The notes: generated from the letters alone by a model not told the origin. 64,000 nucleotides of DNA from Bacillota bacterium (GCA_023439835.1 JAEXUW010000009.1:193185-257184), one strand, 5' to 3'. Counted from the stretch's first letter, positions 17,105 to 27,010 are shown. Translations and numbers: made by a program.

Positions 17105-17938
17105 CTATTTTTTATTAGCAAGCTTAAATATTCTGTCAAGATTTTCTTTGTCGGTTGTGCTACTCCCAATAAAGCTCGGCTGGGCGTTATAAAGCCCGTG
17201 AAAGTCTGAGCCACCTGTTACGATAAGATTATATCTTGAAGCAATATCAAGCATTGTTTTTTTCTGTTCTTCATTTGCGGAATAGTGATGAACCTCAACA
17301 CCGTCAAGCTTACCTTTTTCGGCAAGCTCTTCAACAAGCTCAATATTATCATATTGAGCGGGGTGAGCCATAACAGCAACCCCTCTCGCTGAATGAATAA
17401 GGTCAAGAACAAAATTCACATCAGGGTATTCCCTTTCAACCAAACAGGTACCGTTAATATGATTAAAAAGCTCGTCGTTTAGCTTTCCATAAAACTCGGT
17501 TGTGTATCCATAATCAATAAGCGCATGAATAATATGCTGCTTAAAAATACTCTTACTCCCCGTTGAATGCTTGAGGACATTTTCAAGCGTTATCGGATAG
17601 AGCTTCATGACGTTTTCAATCATTTCCATAGCCGACTGTTTTCTTATCGCACAGGACTTAAGACAAAGCCCCTCTAGCCTGTCAGGCTTCTGCGGAGAAT
17701 AGCAGAGTATGTGCACCTTTGAATTTCTTGTTTTATCCCATGCCGAAAGTTCAACTCCGGGGAGAATATGTACTCCATACCTTTCGCCTAGTACTGCGGC
17801 ACGCGATGCAGATGACAGCGTGTCATGGTCGGTTATTGAAATAAAATCAACGTCAGTGCGCTTAGCCTGAACAATAATATCCTCAATACCGAGAGAACCG
17901 TCAGACAGCTTCGTGTGACAATGCAAATCGCCCCTCAT
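17105..17938 (-). CDS. PHP-domain metal-dependent phosphoesterase
   Basis: A 277-residue PHP phosphoesterase of the YciV/RNase AM type, which hydrolyse nucleoside bisphosphates or degrade RNA 5'-3'. It opens with MRGDLHCHTKLSDGS (HxH metal ligands), then ISITDHDTLSSA near 35-46, HILPGVELSAW near 54-65, AVMAHPAQY near 190-198 and GGSDFHG near 240-246. All expected metal ligands can be located. The ATG follows AGGAGG. Substrate is inferred from the family only. Confidence 0.85.
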   Translation of the reverse strand: MRGDLHCHTKLSDGSLGIEDIIVQAKRTDVDFISITDHDTLSSASRAAVLGERYGVHILPGVELSAWDKTRNSKVHILCYSPQKPDRLEGLCLKSCAIRKQSAMEMIENVMKLYPITLENVLKHSTGSKSIFKQHIIHALIDYGYTTEFYGKLNDELFNHINGTCLVEREYPDVNFVLDLIHSARGVAVMAHPAQYDNIELVEELAEKGKLDGVEVHHYSANEEQKKTMLDIASRYNLIVTGGSDFHGLYNAQPSFIGSSTTDKENLDRIFKLANKK

Positions 17939-18114
17939 AGAAAAAACCTCCTAAGCATAGTAAAGTCCAAAAATCATAACTAATATTACAATTATACTAC
18001 ATTTTTCGCTGTCATGGCAATAGTTTTGTGTAAAATAATAGTATAAATATTTTGATTGTCATATTAATATATTCAGCTTTCGCCGAAATAATAAATAAAA
18101 ATGTCAACACTACG

Positions 18115-18152
18115 TAAAAACGGCATCGAGATTTCCCCCAACGCCGTAAAAA
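18115..18152 (-). terminator. Intrinsic terminator of the PrsA-like gene
   Basis: On the minus strand ACGGC and GCCGT pair around a 17-nt loop, followed by TTTTT just after the stop at 18161. The stem is short. The rest of the 17939-18160 gap is AT-rich with no clear element. Confidence 0.55.
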
Positions 18153-18160
18153 GTGCTTAT

Positions 18161-19219
18161 TTAATTGAAGCTGTGAATGCCTATTTTTTCATATCCATCG
18201 CTATAAACACATACAACATTGTCCATCTTGTCGGTAACAATTTCTGTGTACATCGGCTCACTGTACTGCAATAAAAGATATTCAATATTTTTATCAAGAT
18301 ATTCCTGAAGCGGCATTTTCTTAATAATATGATAACCGTATGAGGTTTCGACAACATCGCTGATTTCACCGTCTTCAAGGGCAAAGGCTGCTGTTTCAAA
18401 CTCCTCAACCATATAACCATATGTGAACAAATAGCCGTCGGGGTTTTCCTGCATACCCGGGTCACTGTTATATTTACTTATTAAAGCATCGAAATCCTCA
18501 CCGCTTCTAGCCTTGTCAAGAACCTGACGAGCAAGAATCAGACCTGAATCCTCAGTTTCAGATGTTTCTGATGAGCTAGACTCATCCTCCTTCAAAATCA
18601 AAATGTGTTTTGCGACAACATAGTCGGTTTTATACTGATCGAGAACAGTTTGTGTGTCAACCTTTGATGTGCCGTTTTCACCATAAAAATACTTGAAAAT
18701 CTTATTGTCTAAAACCTCAGACTCCAAGATATATTTAAAGGTGTCGCTGTCTGAATAATTATTTGCGGCTAACGCGGCATTATAACCTTCTTCTCCGCCA
18801 TATTGAGCTATCATTGTATTAATCTGGTTTGCTATAGCCTCATTGTCCTCAGCATCCAACTCCACATTATTCGAAGACGCTAAAAGAAAAGGTACCGTAT
18901 ATCTGATTGTATAACTGCTTGCATCAGTAATAAGGTTCTGAAGCTGTTCCTTGTTATTTACCCAATAGCTTTCATCACCCTGATCATAATAATCTTTAAG
19001 GCTCAGAAAGAAGTACTTGTATAGAGTTGCGGGGACATTATAGCCGTCAACAGTCATAATATATTCGCCGGTAAAAGGCTCACCGGTGATTTCAGAAGTA
19101 AGCTCAACCCCCGACGCTTCTGAGGTAGCTTCTGAGCTTGAATCACTATCTGAGCACCCTGTCATAAATGCGGCGGCAGTAAGCAAAGAAAGCACCAGCG
19201 CCGATATTTTTTTTATCAT
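18161..19219 (-). CDS. Foldase lipoprotein, PrsA/SurA-like peptidyl-prolyl isomerase
   Basis: Secreted, lipid-anchored foldase of 352 residues. The signal peptide (MIKKISALVLSLLTAAA) ends in a lipobox FMTGC, with the Cys near residue 22, followed by a Ser/Asp/Glu-rich spacer. A SurA_N-like helical region (about 50-190) precedes a parvulin domain (KHILILKEDE start near 205, GYHIIKKM end near 313). A Ser/Glu-rich insertion follows the first parvulin strand. The start is the ATG at 19219 with AAGGAGT upstream; the longer frame to 19261 lacks a site. It likely assists folding of exported proteins. Confidence 0.9.
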   Translation of the reverse strand: MIKKISALVLSLLTAAAFMTGCSDSDSSSEATSEASGVELTSEITGEPFTGEYIMTVDGYNVPATLYKYFFLSLKDYYDQGDESYWVNNKEQLQNLITDASSYTIRYTVPFLLASSNNVELDAEDNEAIANQINTMIAQYGGEEGYNAALAANNYSDSDTFKYILESEVLDNKIFKYFYGENGTSKVDTQTVLDQYKTDYVVAKHILILKEDESSSSETSETEDSGLILARQVLDKARSGEDFDALISKYNSDPGMQENPDGYLFTYGYMVEEFETAAFALEDGEISDVVETSYGYHIIKKMPLQEYLDKNIEYLLLQYSEPMYTEIVTDKMDNVVCVYSDGYEKIGIHSFN

Positions 19220-19370
19220 AATAACACTCCTTATTTTTTTTACACAATAATCATAAAGCATGATTGTGTAAACTATGTGACATTACAAAGCTAATTTTTA
19301 AATTTACAACATTTAAAATAATACCATCTTTTTAGGTTTTTTGCAAGGTGCGAGAAAATTATTCTTATCT

Positions 19371-20318
19371 TTAAAAAAATAAATCCCTAAACCAAATTTT
19401 TTCAACAGAAAACGACTTTCCGTCAAGATAGCTCAGTATGCCAGCATCACTTTTAAACTTGAAGGTCAGCTTGTATGAATAAAGCGCCTGCGTCTTAACG
19501 TTATATCGCATATTAACACTGTTCACTCCATATTTACCGTCGCCTAAAAGCGGACAGCCAATATGCGCCATGTGAGCCCTGATTTGATGTGTACGTCCTG
19601 TTATAAGATCAATTTCAACAAGCGAAAGCTCACCTTTTTTTTCAACAACAGTGTACTTGGTCTTAATTTGCTTATAACCGCGAATTGGCTTGTCAGATAT
19701 AAAAACCTGCTTTTTATCTTCGTCTTTAATAAGATAAGCCATGAGCGTTTCGGTTTTTTTGTTAGGTGAACCCACAGTGATACAAAGATATAACTTCTCA
19801 AGCTCCCTATCCTTAATCTTCTGATTGAGAATTCTAAGGCTTTCTGCATTTTTTGCGCAGATTACTATCCCGCCTGTATTCCTGTCAATTCTGTTGCAAA
19901 GCGACGGTGAAAATGACGCCTCAGTTTCGGGAATATACTCACCCTTTTCAAAAAGATAACGCTTAACTCTGTTAATCAGCGTATCGGCAGTGTTTTCGTC
20001 ATCCTCATGAACAACCATTCCGCAAGGCTTGTCTATAAGAAGAATGTTATCATCCTCATAAACAATGTTAATAGAAGAGCTGACAGTTAAAAAATCCTTA
20101 TCGGGATTTTCACCGAATAATTCATCGTTGATATAAAGAGAAAGCACATCGCCCTCACATAGCTTGGTGGAGATTTCACAGCGCTTTGAGTTGAGCTTTA
20201 TCCGTTTAGTCCTGATATATTTATACATCAAAGCTTTAGGGAGAAGTCTGACGGCCTTAGTCAAAAACTTGTCAACCCGCTGGCCTGAATCATTAGAATT
20301 TATAATAAACTCTTTCAT
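19371..20318 (-). CDS. RluA/RluD-family rRNA pseudouridine synthase
   Basis: A 315-residue pseudouridine synthase. An N-terminal S4-like RNA-binding segment covers about 10-70. The catalytic Asp lies in CNRIDRNTGGIVI near residue 144. The late GRTHQIRAHMAHIGCPLLGDGKYG-type block near 245-268 is the family signature. Gram-positive genomes carry several such paralogs, so the exact rRNA target cannot be assigned. It is a single gene, with a 150-nt gap before the PrsA-like gene. Confidence 0.92.
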   Translation of the reverse strand: MKEFIINSNDSGQRVDKFLTKAVRLLPKALMYKYIRTKRIKLNSKRCEISTKLCEGDVLSLYINDELFGENPDKDFLTVSSSINIVYEDDNILLIDKPCGMVVHEDDENTADTLINRVKRYLFEKGEYIPETEASFSPSLCNRIDRNTGGIVICAKNAESLRILNQKIKDRELEKLYLCITVGSPNKKTETLMAYLIKDEDKKQVFISDKPIRGYKQIKTKYTVVEKKGELSLVEIDLITGRTHQIRAHMAHIGCPLLGDGKYGVNSVNMRYNVKTQALYSYKLTFKFKSDAGILSYLDGKSFSVEKIWFRDLFF

Positions 20319-20494
20319 TGTTAAAAAAGCCTTTCAGTAAAATTATTAATAAAATCAGCAGATAAAATGATGAATAAAAACATTTGTTTTCATTATAGCA
20401 TATTTTATGTGATATTACATCTTTTCAAATAAAAAATTTTGTATTATAATAGTATAAGTGTAAATGTCTTAAAAAAATAGGGAGTTGAAATTTA

Positions 20495-21079
20495 ATGCTG
20501 ACACAGGAAAGAATCATTGAAATTTTAAAGGAAGCAGGAGTGCTTTTAGAGGGGCACTTTCTTCTTACATCAGGAAAGCACAGCAACCGCTATCTTCAGT
20601 GCGCTAAAATTTTCAGGAATACTAAGTACAGTGAGGAGCTTTGCCGTGAGCTTGCAAATCAATATGAAAATGATAATATAGACGTTGTAATCGGCCCTGC
20701 TATGGGTGCTGTTCAGATGGCTTATGAGGTCAGCCGTCATCTCAAAGTCGAAAATTTCTTCACAGAGCGTGAGGACGGTGTTATGGTATTAAGAAGGGGC
20801 TTTGAAATCAAGCCCGGAATGAGATGCCTTCTTGTTGAGGACGTTGTCACAACAGGTGGCTCAGTTAAAGAAGTCATTGAGATTGTTGAGAAGTCGGGCG
20901 GTGTTGTTGCCGGTATAGGCTCAATCGTTGACAGAACTGGCGGGGAAATGGATTTCGGCTATCCTTACAAAAGTGTTATTTCAATGAAGGTTGAAGCGTG
21001 GGAAAAGGATAACTGCCCTCTTTGCAAGGAAGGCAAAATTGAGCTTGTAAAGCCCGGAAGCAGAAAGCTTGTAAAATAA
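20495..21079 (+). CDS. pyrE: Orotate phosphoribosyltransferase
   Basis: Adds phosphoribose from PRPP to orotate in pyrimidine synthesis. The 194-residue length is usual. The PRPP-binding loop LLVEDVVTTGGSV lies near residues 112-124. TSGKHSNRYLQCAKIF near 26-41 and the FFTEREDG segment near 86-93 fit the bacterial type. The start has GGGAGTTG upstream. It is away from other pyr genes, which is not rare, and followed by radC after a 42-nt gap. Confidence 0.95.
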   Translation: MLTQERIIEILKEAGVLLEGHFLLTSGKHSNRYLQCAKIFRNTKYSEELCRELANQYENDNIDVVIGPAMGAVQMAYEVSRHLKVENFFTEREDGVMVLRRGFEIKPGMRCLLVEDVVTTGGSVKEVIEIVEKSGGVVAGIGSIVDRTGGEMDFGYPYKSVISMKVEAWEKDNCPLCKEGKIELVKPGSRKLVK

Positions 21080-21121
21080 TTACTTCCTGCAAAAACTCCA
21101 TCAATGAACGGAGCTGACATA

Positions 21122-21805
21122 ATGGACAATCTTCATACAGGTCACCGCCATCGCTTAAGACAGAGCTTTCTTAACAACGGGCTTTCTTCATTTCAGCCTC
21201 ATAATGTGCTTGAGCTTCTTCTGTTTTACGCTTTTCCGAGAATTGATACAAATGAAATTTCACACAAGCTTTTAAACCGTTTCAAGACTATTTCAGGCGT
21301 TTTTAACGCACCATATGAGGAGCTTTTGAAGGTTGAAGGCATGGGTGAAAGCAGTGCCGTCCTTTTGAAGTTAATTCCTCAGCTTTTAAATGTTTATTCA
21401 GTGGATATGACAATTAACGAGCCTATGAACAGCCTAAAAACCGTATGCAACTTTTTCTTCGGCGCTTATATCGGTGTGAAAACAGAACAGCTCAAGGTTT
21501 GTTGCCTTGATGACAATCTTCACGTCGTTTCTTGTGTTACTGTTGAAGAGGGCGGTGTCAACACCGTCCCCATCAATGTCAGGAAAATTGTTGAGGCAAC
21601 CTATCGCTCAAACTGCTCACTTGTCATTCTTGCTCACAACCATCCAAACGGAATTGCACTGCCCTCAGATAAAGATATTCAGGCGACAAGACAGCTAATG
21701 GAAATTTTGGCGTCTGTGGGAATAAAGCTTCTTGACCATGTTATAGTCAGCCCCCAAAATGCGATTTCTATGAAGGAAGCAGGATATTTCAATATATACG
21801 ACTAA
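21122..21805 (+). CDS. RadC/JAB-domain protein
   Basis: A 227-residue protein of the RadC (DUF2466) family. An N-terminal UPF0758 helix-hairpin-helix region (HTGHRHRLRQSF, KVEGMGESSAVLLK) precedes a JAMM/MPN+ metal site (LAHNHPNG near 178-185, then PSDKDI). The start is the ATG at 21122 with CGGAG upstream. The role is unclear: E. coli radC was wrongly linked to repair. It lies between pyrE and uvrB on one strand and just 13 nt before uvrB. Confidence 0.85.
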   Translation: MDNLHTGHRHRLRQSFLNNGLSSFQPHNVLELLLFYAFPRIDTNEISHKLLNRFKTISGVFNAPYEELLKVEGMGESSAVLLKLIPQLLNVYSVDMTINEPMNSLKTVCNFFFGAYIGVKTEQLKVCCLDDNLHVVSCVTVEEGGVNTVPINVRKIVEATYRSNCSLVILAHNHPNGIALPSDKDIQATRQLMEILASVGIKLLDHVIVSPQNAISMKEAGYFNIYD

Positions 21806-21818
21806 CGAAAGGAATATT

Positions 21819-23780
21819 ATGGATAGATTTCAGCTGGTATCAGATTATAAGCCGTCAGGCGACCAGCCTAAAGCAATTGAACAGCTTGTCAGCGGTCTTG
21901 ACAAGGGTCTGAAGGAGCAAACACTTTTAGGCGTTACAGGCTCAGGAAAAACCTATACAATTGCAAACGTAATTGAAAAAGTCAATCGCCCCACGCTTGT
22001 TCTTGCCCATAATAAAATCCTTGCAGCACAGCTCTGCTCTGAGTTTAAGGAGTTTTTTCCGAACAATGCAGTTGAGTATTTTGTGAGCTATTATGACTAT
22101 TATCAGCCTGAAGCATATATCCCGAGCACAGACGTTTTTATTGAAAAGGACAGCTCAATAAACGATGAAATTGACAAGCTCAGACACTCCGCAACTGCTT
22201 CATTGACTGAACGCCGTGATGTAATTATTGTTGCGAGCGTTTCCTGCATATATTCACTCGGTGACCCTGATGATTACCGCTCAATGACGCTTTCACTAAG
22301 ACAGGGCACAGAAAAGCCACGTGACGAAGTGCTTGCAAAGCTTGTTCAGATGCAATATGAAAGAAACGATATCAATTTTGTGAGAAACAAATTCAGAGTT
22401 CGCGGTGACGTTATCGAGATTTTTCCCGCAGATTCAACCGACAAAGCTGTTCGAGTTGAGTTTTTTGGGGATGAGGTAGAAAGAATCAGCGAGATTCACA
22501 TTGTTACTGGCGAGGTTCTTTCAACATTACAGCATATAATGATTTTTCCGGCTTCGCATTATATAATCGGAAGAGAAAAGCTGTCTGTCGCTATTGAGCA
22601 AATAGAGCATGAGCTTGAGGAGCGTATCAAGTATTTTAAAGACCGTGATATGCTTGTTGAAGCACAAAGAATCGCACAGCGCACGAATTATGACATCGAA
22701 ATGCTTCAGGAAATCGGTTTTTGCAGCGGTATAGAAAACTATTCGAGGGTGCTTTCAGGCAGACCTGCGGGGAGTGTTCCCTATACCCTTTTTGACCATT
22801 TCCCGAAGGATTTTCTGCTTGTGGTTGATGAATCTCACGTTTCTCTGCCTCAGGTTCGCGGAATGTATGCAGGCGACAGGGCGAGAAAGGGCACCTTGAT
22901 TGATTACGGCTTTCGTCTTCCGTCGGCGTTTGACAACAGACCGCTTATGTTTGATGAATTTTATCAGAAAATTAATCAGGCTATTTTTGTCAGTGCTACT
23001 CCAGGTCCACTTGAAAAAGATAACTCAAAGCAGATTGTCGAGCAGGTTATCCGCCCGACAGGACTTATTGACCCTATAATTGAAGTAAAGCCCACTCAGG
23101 GACAAATTGAAGATTTGATATCTGAAATAAATATTCGTGTCGAGAAAAAAGAGCGTGTTCTTGTCACAACACTCACCAAGAAAATGGCGGAGAATCTGAC
23201 GGCATACCTTTCTGGGGTTGATATTGAGGTCAAATATATGCACCATGATATTGACGCTATCGAAAGAATGGAGCTTATCAGGGATTTAAGACTAGGTGTT
23301 TATGACGTTCTTGTGGGAATAAACCTTCTGCGTGAAGGGCTTGACCTCCCCGAAGTTTCCCTGGTGGCAATACTTGATGCGGATAAAGAGGGCTTTTTGA
23401 GAAGTGAATCCGCTTTAATTCAGACTATCGGACGAGCCGCCCGAAATTCAGGCGGAAAGGTCATTATGTATGCGGATAACGTCACACGCTCAATGGAAAA
23501 TGCACTTCGTGAAACAGACCGCCGTCGTGCAATTCAAATCGCTTATAATGAAGAAAACGGTATTGTTCCTAAAACTATAATCAAAGAAGTCAGATCAGTG
23601 CTTGAGATTTCAACAAAGGAAGCTGTCGAGGAAACTACAAATAAGGCTCAAAAATTATCGCACAAGGAAAGGCAGGAGCTTATTGCCAAGCTGACTGTCG
23701 AGATGAAGAACTCCGCTAAAATGCTTGAATTTGAACATGCCGCATATCTTAGAGATAAAATTAACGAGCTGAAAGGATAG
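21819..23780 (+). CDS. uvrB: Excinuclease ABC subunit B
   Basis: DNA-damage-verifying helicase-like subunit of nucleotide excision repair. Walker A (GVTGSGKTY) lies near residues 39-47. The beta-hairpin segment YYDYYQPEAYIP is near 92-103. DESHVSLPQ (Walker B/DExH) is near 336, and helicase motif VI (QTIGRAARN) near 538. A C-terminal UVR motif (about 618-652) binds UvrC. Its 653-residue length is typical. It is followed 14 nt later by uvrA in the usual uvrB-uvrA operon. Confidence 0.98.
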   Translation: MDRFQLVSDYKPSGDQPKAIEQLVSGLDKGLKEQTLLGVTGSGKTYTIANVIEKVNRPTLVLAHNKILAAQLCSEFKEFFPNNAVEYFVSYYDYYQPEAYIPSTDVFIEKDSSINDEIDKLRHSATASLTERRDVIIVASVSCIYSLGDPDDYRSMTLSLRQGTEKPRDEVLAKLVQMQYERNDINFVRNKFRVRGDVIEIFPADSTDKAVRVEFFGDEVERISEIHIVTGEVLSTLQHIMIFPASHYIIGREKLSVAIEQIEHELEERIKYFKDRDMLVEAQRIAQRTNYDIEMLQEIGFCSGIENYSRVLSGRPAGSVPYTLFDHFPKDFLLVVDESHVSLPQVRGMYAGDRARKGTLIDYGFRLPSAFDNRPLMFDEFYQKINQAIFVSATPGPLEKDNSKQIVEQVIRPTGLIDPIIEVKPTQGQIEDLISEINIRVEKKERVLVTTLTKKMAENLTAYLSGVDIEVKYMHHDIDAIERMELIRDLRLGVYDVLVGINLLREGLDLPEVSLVAILDADKEGFLRSESALIQTIGRAARNSGGKVIMYADNVTRSMENALRETDRRRAIQIAYNEENGIVPKTIIKEVRSVLEISTKEAVEETTNKAQKLSHKERQELIAKLTVEMKNSAKMLEFEHAAYLRDKINELKG

Positions 23781-23794
23781 AACGGAAGAATATT

Positions 23795-26620
23795 ATGCAC
23801 AAGGAATTTATTACTATTAAAGGCGCCAGAGAGCATAATCTTAAAAATATTGACCTTGAAATCCCCAGAGATAAGCTTATTGTAATGACAGGCTTGTCAG
23901 GCTCGGGAAAATCTTCGCTTGCGTTTGATACTATCTATGCCGACGGGCAGAGAAGATATGTTGAAAGCCTTTCTTCATACGCAAGACAGTTTTTAGGTCA
24001 AATGGAAAAGCCTGATGTTGACAGCATTGAGGGGCTTTCCCCCGCAATTTCAATCGACCAGAAAACCACGTCTAAAAACCCACGCTCCACTGTCGGAACA
24101 GTCACTGAAATTTATGATTATCTTAGGCTTCTTTATGCAAGAATCGGCATAGTTCACTGCCCCGTCTGCGGAAAGGAAATCAGGCAGCAGACTGTAGACC
24201 AGATTGTCGATAAAATTTTGGAACTTCCGGAAGGCACAAAAATACAACTGCTTGCGCCTATTGTCAGAGGGCGAAAGGGTGAATACCAAAAGGAAATTGA
24301 AAGTGCCAGAAAATCAGGGTATGTTAGAATACGCATTGACGGTAGCACCTATGACCTTTCTGAAACCATAAAAATCGACAAGAACAAAAAGCATACAATT
24401 GAAATTATAGTTGACCGGCTTGTCATTAAGCCGGATATAAAGTCACGCCTTTCCGACAGCATTGAAACTGTTACCTCTCTGTCGGGCGGGCTTGTCGGCG
24501 TTGACGTTATCGACGGTGAGGAAATGCTGTTTTCACAAAGCTACGCCTGTCCCGACCATAATGTCAGTATTGAAGAGCTTTCCCCCAGAATGTTCTCTTT
24601 CAACAATCCTTACGGTGCCTGTGAAAAATGCACTGGGCTTGGCGTATTTCAGAAAATTGACCCCGACCTTGTTGTTCCAAATAAAGAGCTTTCGATTAAA
24701 GACGGCGCTATAAAAGCAAGCGGTTGGAATTCGCTTGACGATTCTTCAATCGCAATGATGTATTATACCGCCATAGCAAAAAAACACAAGGTTTCTCTCG
24801 ATACTTCGGTTAAGAATCTTCCCGCAAATGTCCTTGACATTTTTCTTTATGGAACAGGAAATGAAAAGCTTGAGATTGAACGCTCAAGCGAGCTTGGCGG
24901 CGGAAAATTCATGTCAGCCTTTGAGGGTGTCTGCAACAATCTCGAAAGACGCTATAAGGAAACAAACAGCGATTACAGCCGTGAGGATATTATGGGCTGT
25001 ATGACTGAGGTAAAATGTCCTGTCTGTCATGGAAAAAGGCTGAAAAAAGAAGTTCTCGCCGTTACTGTCGGCGATAAAAATATCAGTGACCTTTCCGAGC
25101 TGTCGGTTGTTGATTTGCTTGATTTCTTCGATGGCCTTAATCTTTCAGAACGTGAAATGCTTATCGGTGAGAGAATTGTTAAGGAAATAAACGAGCGGCT
25201 TGGCTTTTTAAAAAGCGTCGGGCTTGAATATCTTTCACTTTCACGCTCAGCGGGGACGCTTTCGGGCGGTGAAAGCCAGCGTATAAGACTTGCCACACAA
25301 ATCGGCTCTTCTCTTGTCGGCGTGCTTTATATCCTTGACGAGCCTAGCATCGGTCTTCATCAGCGTGACAATGACAAGCTTATCGGCACACTTAAAAGAC
25401 TTCGTGATTTAGGTAATACGCTTATTGTCGTTGAGCATGATGAGGATACTATGAACAATGCCGACTTTATCGTTGATATAGGGCCGGGCGCCGGTGTTCA
25501 CGGCGGTGAAGTCATTTATTCTGGAACCGTTGAGGGAATTAAAGCCTGCGAACGCTCAATCACCGGTCAGTATTTAAGCGGAAAGAAAAAAGTTCCCGTT
25601 CCTCAAGAAAGAAGAAAAGGAAACGGAAGCTATCTTTCGGTTATCGGCGCTTCTGAAAACAATCTTAGAAATATTGATGTTAAAATTCCTCTGGGAACAT
25701 TTACTTGTATTACCGGTGTTTCGGGAAGCGGAAAAAGCTCACTTGTCAATGAAATTATCTATAAAGAGCTTGCCGGAAAGCTCAACAGAGCAAGAATTAA
25801 GCCGGGCAGCTTTGAAAAAATGCTTGGCATTGAAAATCTCGACAAGATTATTGACATTGACCAATCCCCTATCGGAAGAACGCCACGTTCAAATCCGGCA
25901 ACCTACACTGGCGTTTTCACTGATATCCGTGACCTTTTTGCAAGCACAAATGAGTCGAAGATAAAAGGCTATAATTCAGGCAGATTTTCCTTTAATGTAA
26001 GAGGCGGACGCTGTGAAGCGTGTGAGGGCGACGGAATACTCAAAATTGAAATGCACTTCCTCCCCGACATATATGTTCCATGTGAAGTATGCAAGGGAAA
26101 GCGTTATAACCGCGAAACGCTTGAAATTAAGTACAAGGGTAAGAGCATTCATGACGTGCTTGAGATGACCGTTGAGGAGGGTGTGGAGTTCTTTAAGAAT
26201 ATTCCCAAAATATCAAGGAAATTAAACACTCTCGCCGAAGTCGGTCTAGGTTATGTAAAAATCGGTCAGCCGGCGACAACTCTGTCGGGAGGAGAAGCTC
26301 AGCGAGTTAAGCTTGCGTCAGAGCTTTCTAAACGTCCGACAGGAAGAACTATATATATTCTTGATGAGCCGACAACCGGACTTCACACCGCCGATGTATC
26401 CAAGCTTATTGAGGTTTTGCAGAAGCTTGCTGATGCGGGAAACACTCTTATCGTCATTGAACACAACCTTGACGTTATCAAAACCGCCGACTATATTATT
26501 GATTTAGGACCTGAGGGCGGCGACAAAGGCGGAATGATTGTTGCTACTGGTACACCTGAAGATATCGTGAAAAACAAAAGCTCGTATACAGGAGAATATC
26601 TTAAAAAAGTTCTGAAATGA
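23795..26620 (+). CDS. uvrA: Excinuclease ABC subunit A
   Basis: Damage-recognition ABC ATPase of nucleotide excision repair, 941 residues. Two Walker A sites (GLSGSGKSS near 33-41, GVSGSGKSS near 640-648) and two ABC signatures (LSGGESQRIRL, LSGGEAQRVKL) are present. Zinc-binding clusters include CPVCGKEI, CPVCHGKR and, in the second half, CEACEGDG with CEVCKGKR. The last gene of the uvrB-uvrA pair; a tRNA cluster with its own promoter starts 58 nt later. Confidence 0.98.
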   Translation: MHKEFITIKGAREHNLKNIDLEIPRDKLIVMTGLSGSGKSSLAFDTIYADGQRRYVESLSSYARQFLGQMEKPDVDSIEGLSPAISIDQKTTSKNPRSTVGTVTEIYDYLRLLYARIGIVHCPVCGKEIRQQTVDQIVDKILELPEGTKIQLLAPIVRGRKGEYQKEIESARKSGYVRIRIDGSTYDLSETIKIDKNKKHTIEIIVDRLVIKPDIKSRLSDSIETVTSLSGGLVGVDVIDGEEMLFSQSYACPDHNVSIEELSPRMFSFNNPYGACEKCTGLGVFQKIDPDLVVPNKELSIKDGAIKASGWNSLDDSSIAMMYYTAIAKKHKVSLDTSVKNLPANVLDIFLYGTGNEKLEIERSSELGGGKFMSAFEGVCNNLERRYKETNSDYSREDIMGCMTEVKCPVCHGKRLKKEVLAVTVGDKNISDLSELSVVDLLDFFDGLNLSEREMLIGERIVKEINERLGFLKSVGLEYLSLSRSAGTLSGGESQRIRLATQIGSSLVGVLYILDEPSIGLHQRDNDKLIGTLKRLRDLGNTLIVVEHDEDTMNNADFIVDIGPGAGVHGGEVIYSGTVEGIKACERSITGQYLSGKKKVPVPQERRKGNGSYLSVIGASENNLRNIDVKIPLGTFTCITGVSGSGKSSLVNEIIYKELAGKLNRARIKPGSFEKMLGIENLDKIIDIDQSPIGRTPRSNPATYTGVFTDIRDLFASTNESKIKGYNSGRFSFNVRGGRCEACEGDGILKIEMHFLPDIYVPCEVCKGKRYNRETLEIKYKGKSIHDVLEMTVEEGVEFFKNIPKISRKLNTLAEVGLGYVKIGQPATTLSGGEAQRVKLASELSKRPTGRTIYILDEPTTGLHTADVSKLIEVLQKLADAGNTLIVIEHNLDVIKTADYIIDLGPEGGDKGGMIVATGTPEDIVKNKSSYTGEYLKKVLK

Positions 26621-26622
26621 TA

Positions 26623-26651
26623 TTGACTTTGACGGTACTCCATGATATAAT
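26623..26651 (+). promoter_or_regulatory. Sigma-A promoter of the tRNA cluster
   Basis: TTGACT (26623-26628) and TATAAT (26646-26651) with a 17-bp spacer, directly after the uvrA stop and 28 bp before the first tRNA. Confidence 0.75.
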
Positions 26652-26678
26652 AATAAAGCTTGATTAGGAGCTTTTTAT

Positions 26679-26755
26679 CTGGGTGTGGCGCAGATTGGTA
26701 GCGCGCTACCTTGGGGTGGTAGAGGCCGCTGGTTCAAGTCCAGTCACTCAGACCA
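26679..26755 (+). tRNA. tRNA-Pro (anticodon GGG)
   Basis: Cloverleaf: acceptor CTGGGTG/CACTCAG, anticodon stem CTACC/GGTAG with loop TTGGGGT (anticodon GGG, codon CCC), T-arm CTGG-TTCAAGT-CCAG and an encoded CCA end. Confidence 0.95.
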
Positions 26756-26765
26756 AAAGCAGTTT

Positions 26766-26808
26766 CACAAAAAATCGCACACTTATCACCGTGTGCGATT
26801 TTTTGTGA
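26766..26808. terminator. Long hairpin between the two tRNA-Pro genes
   Basis: A 17-bp perfect stem (CACAAAAAATCGCACAC with its complement, loop TTATCACC) ends in a T-rich arm. It has terminator form in both directions, but the next tRNA begins only 7 nt later. Confidence 0.7.
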
Positions 26809-26815
26809 ACAAAGT

Positions 26816-26892
26816 CGGGGTATAGCTCAGTTTGGTAGAGCGCTTGCTTCGGGAGCAAGAGGCCGTGGGTTCAAGTCCCGCTACTCCGACCA
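26816..26892 (+). tRNA. tRNA-Pro (anticodon CGG)
   Basis: Acceptor CGGGGTA/TACTCCG, anticodon stem CTTGC/GCAAG with loop TTCGGGA (anticodon CGG, codon CCG), T-arm GTGGG-TTCAAGT-CCCGC and CCA. No room for a separate promoter outside the preceding hairpin. Confidence 0.95.
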
Positions 26893-26903
26893 CAATTTTA
26901 TAT

Positions 26904-26990
26904 GCGGATATGGCGGAATTGGCAGACGCGCTAGCTTCAGGTGCTAGTGAGGGCAACTTCGTGCAGGTTCAAGTCCTGTTATCCGCACCA
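26904..26990 (+). tRNA. tRNA-Leu (anticodon CAG)
   Basis: Acceptor GCGGATA/TATCCGC, anticodon stem CTAGC/GCTAG with loop TTCAGGT (anticodon CAG), a long variable arm (TGAGGGCAACTTCGTG) as expected for Leu, and encoded CCA. Confidence 0.95.
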
Positions 26991-27010
26991 GCCCTATTTT
27001 AAAGGGTTTG

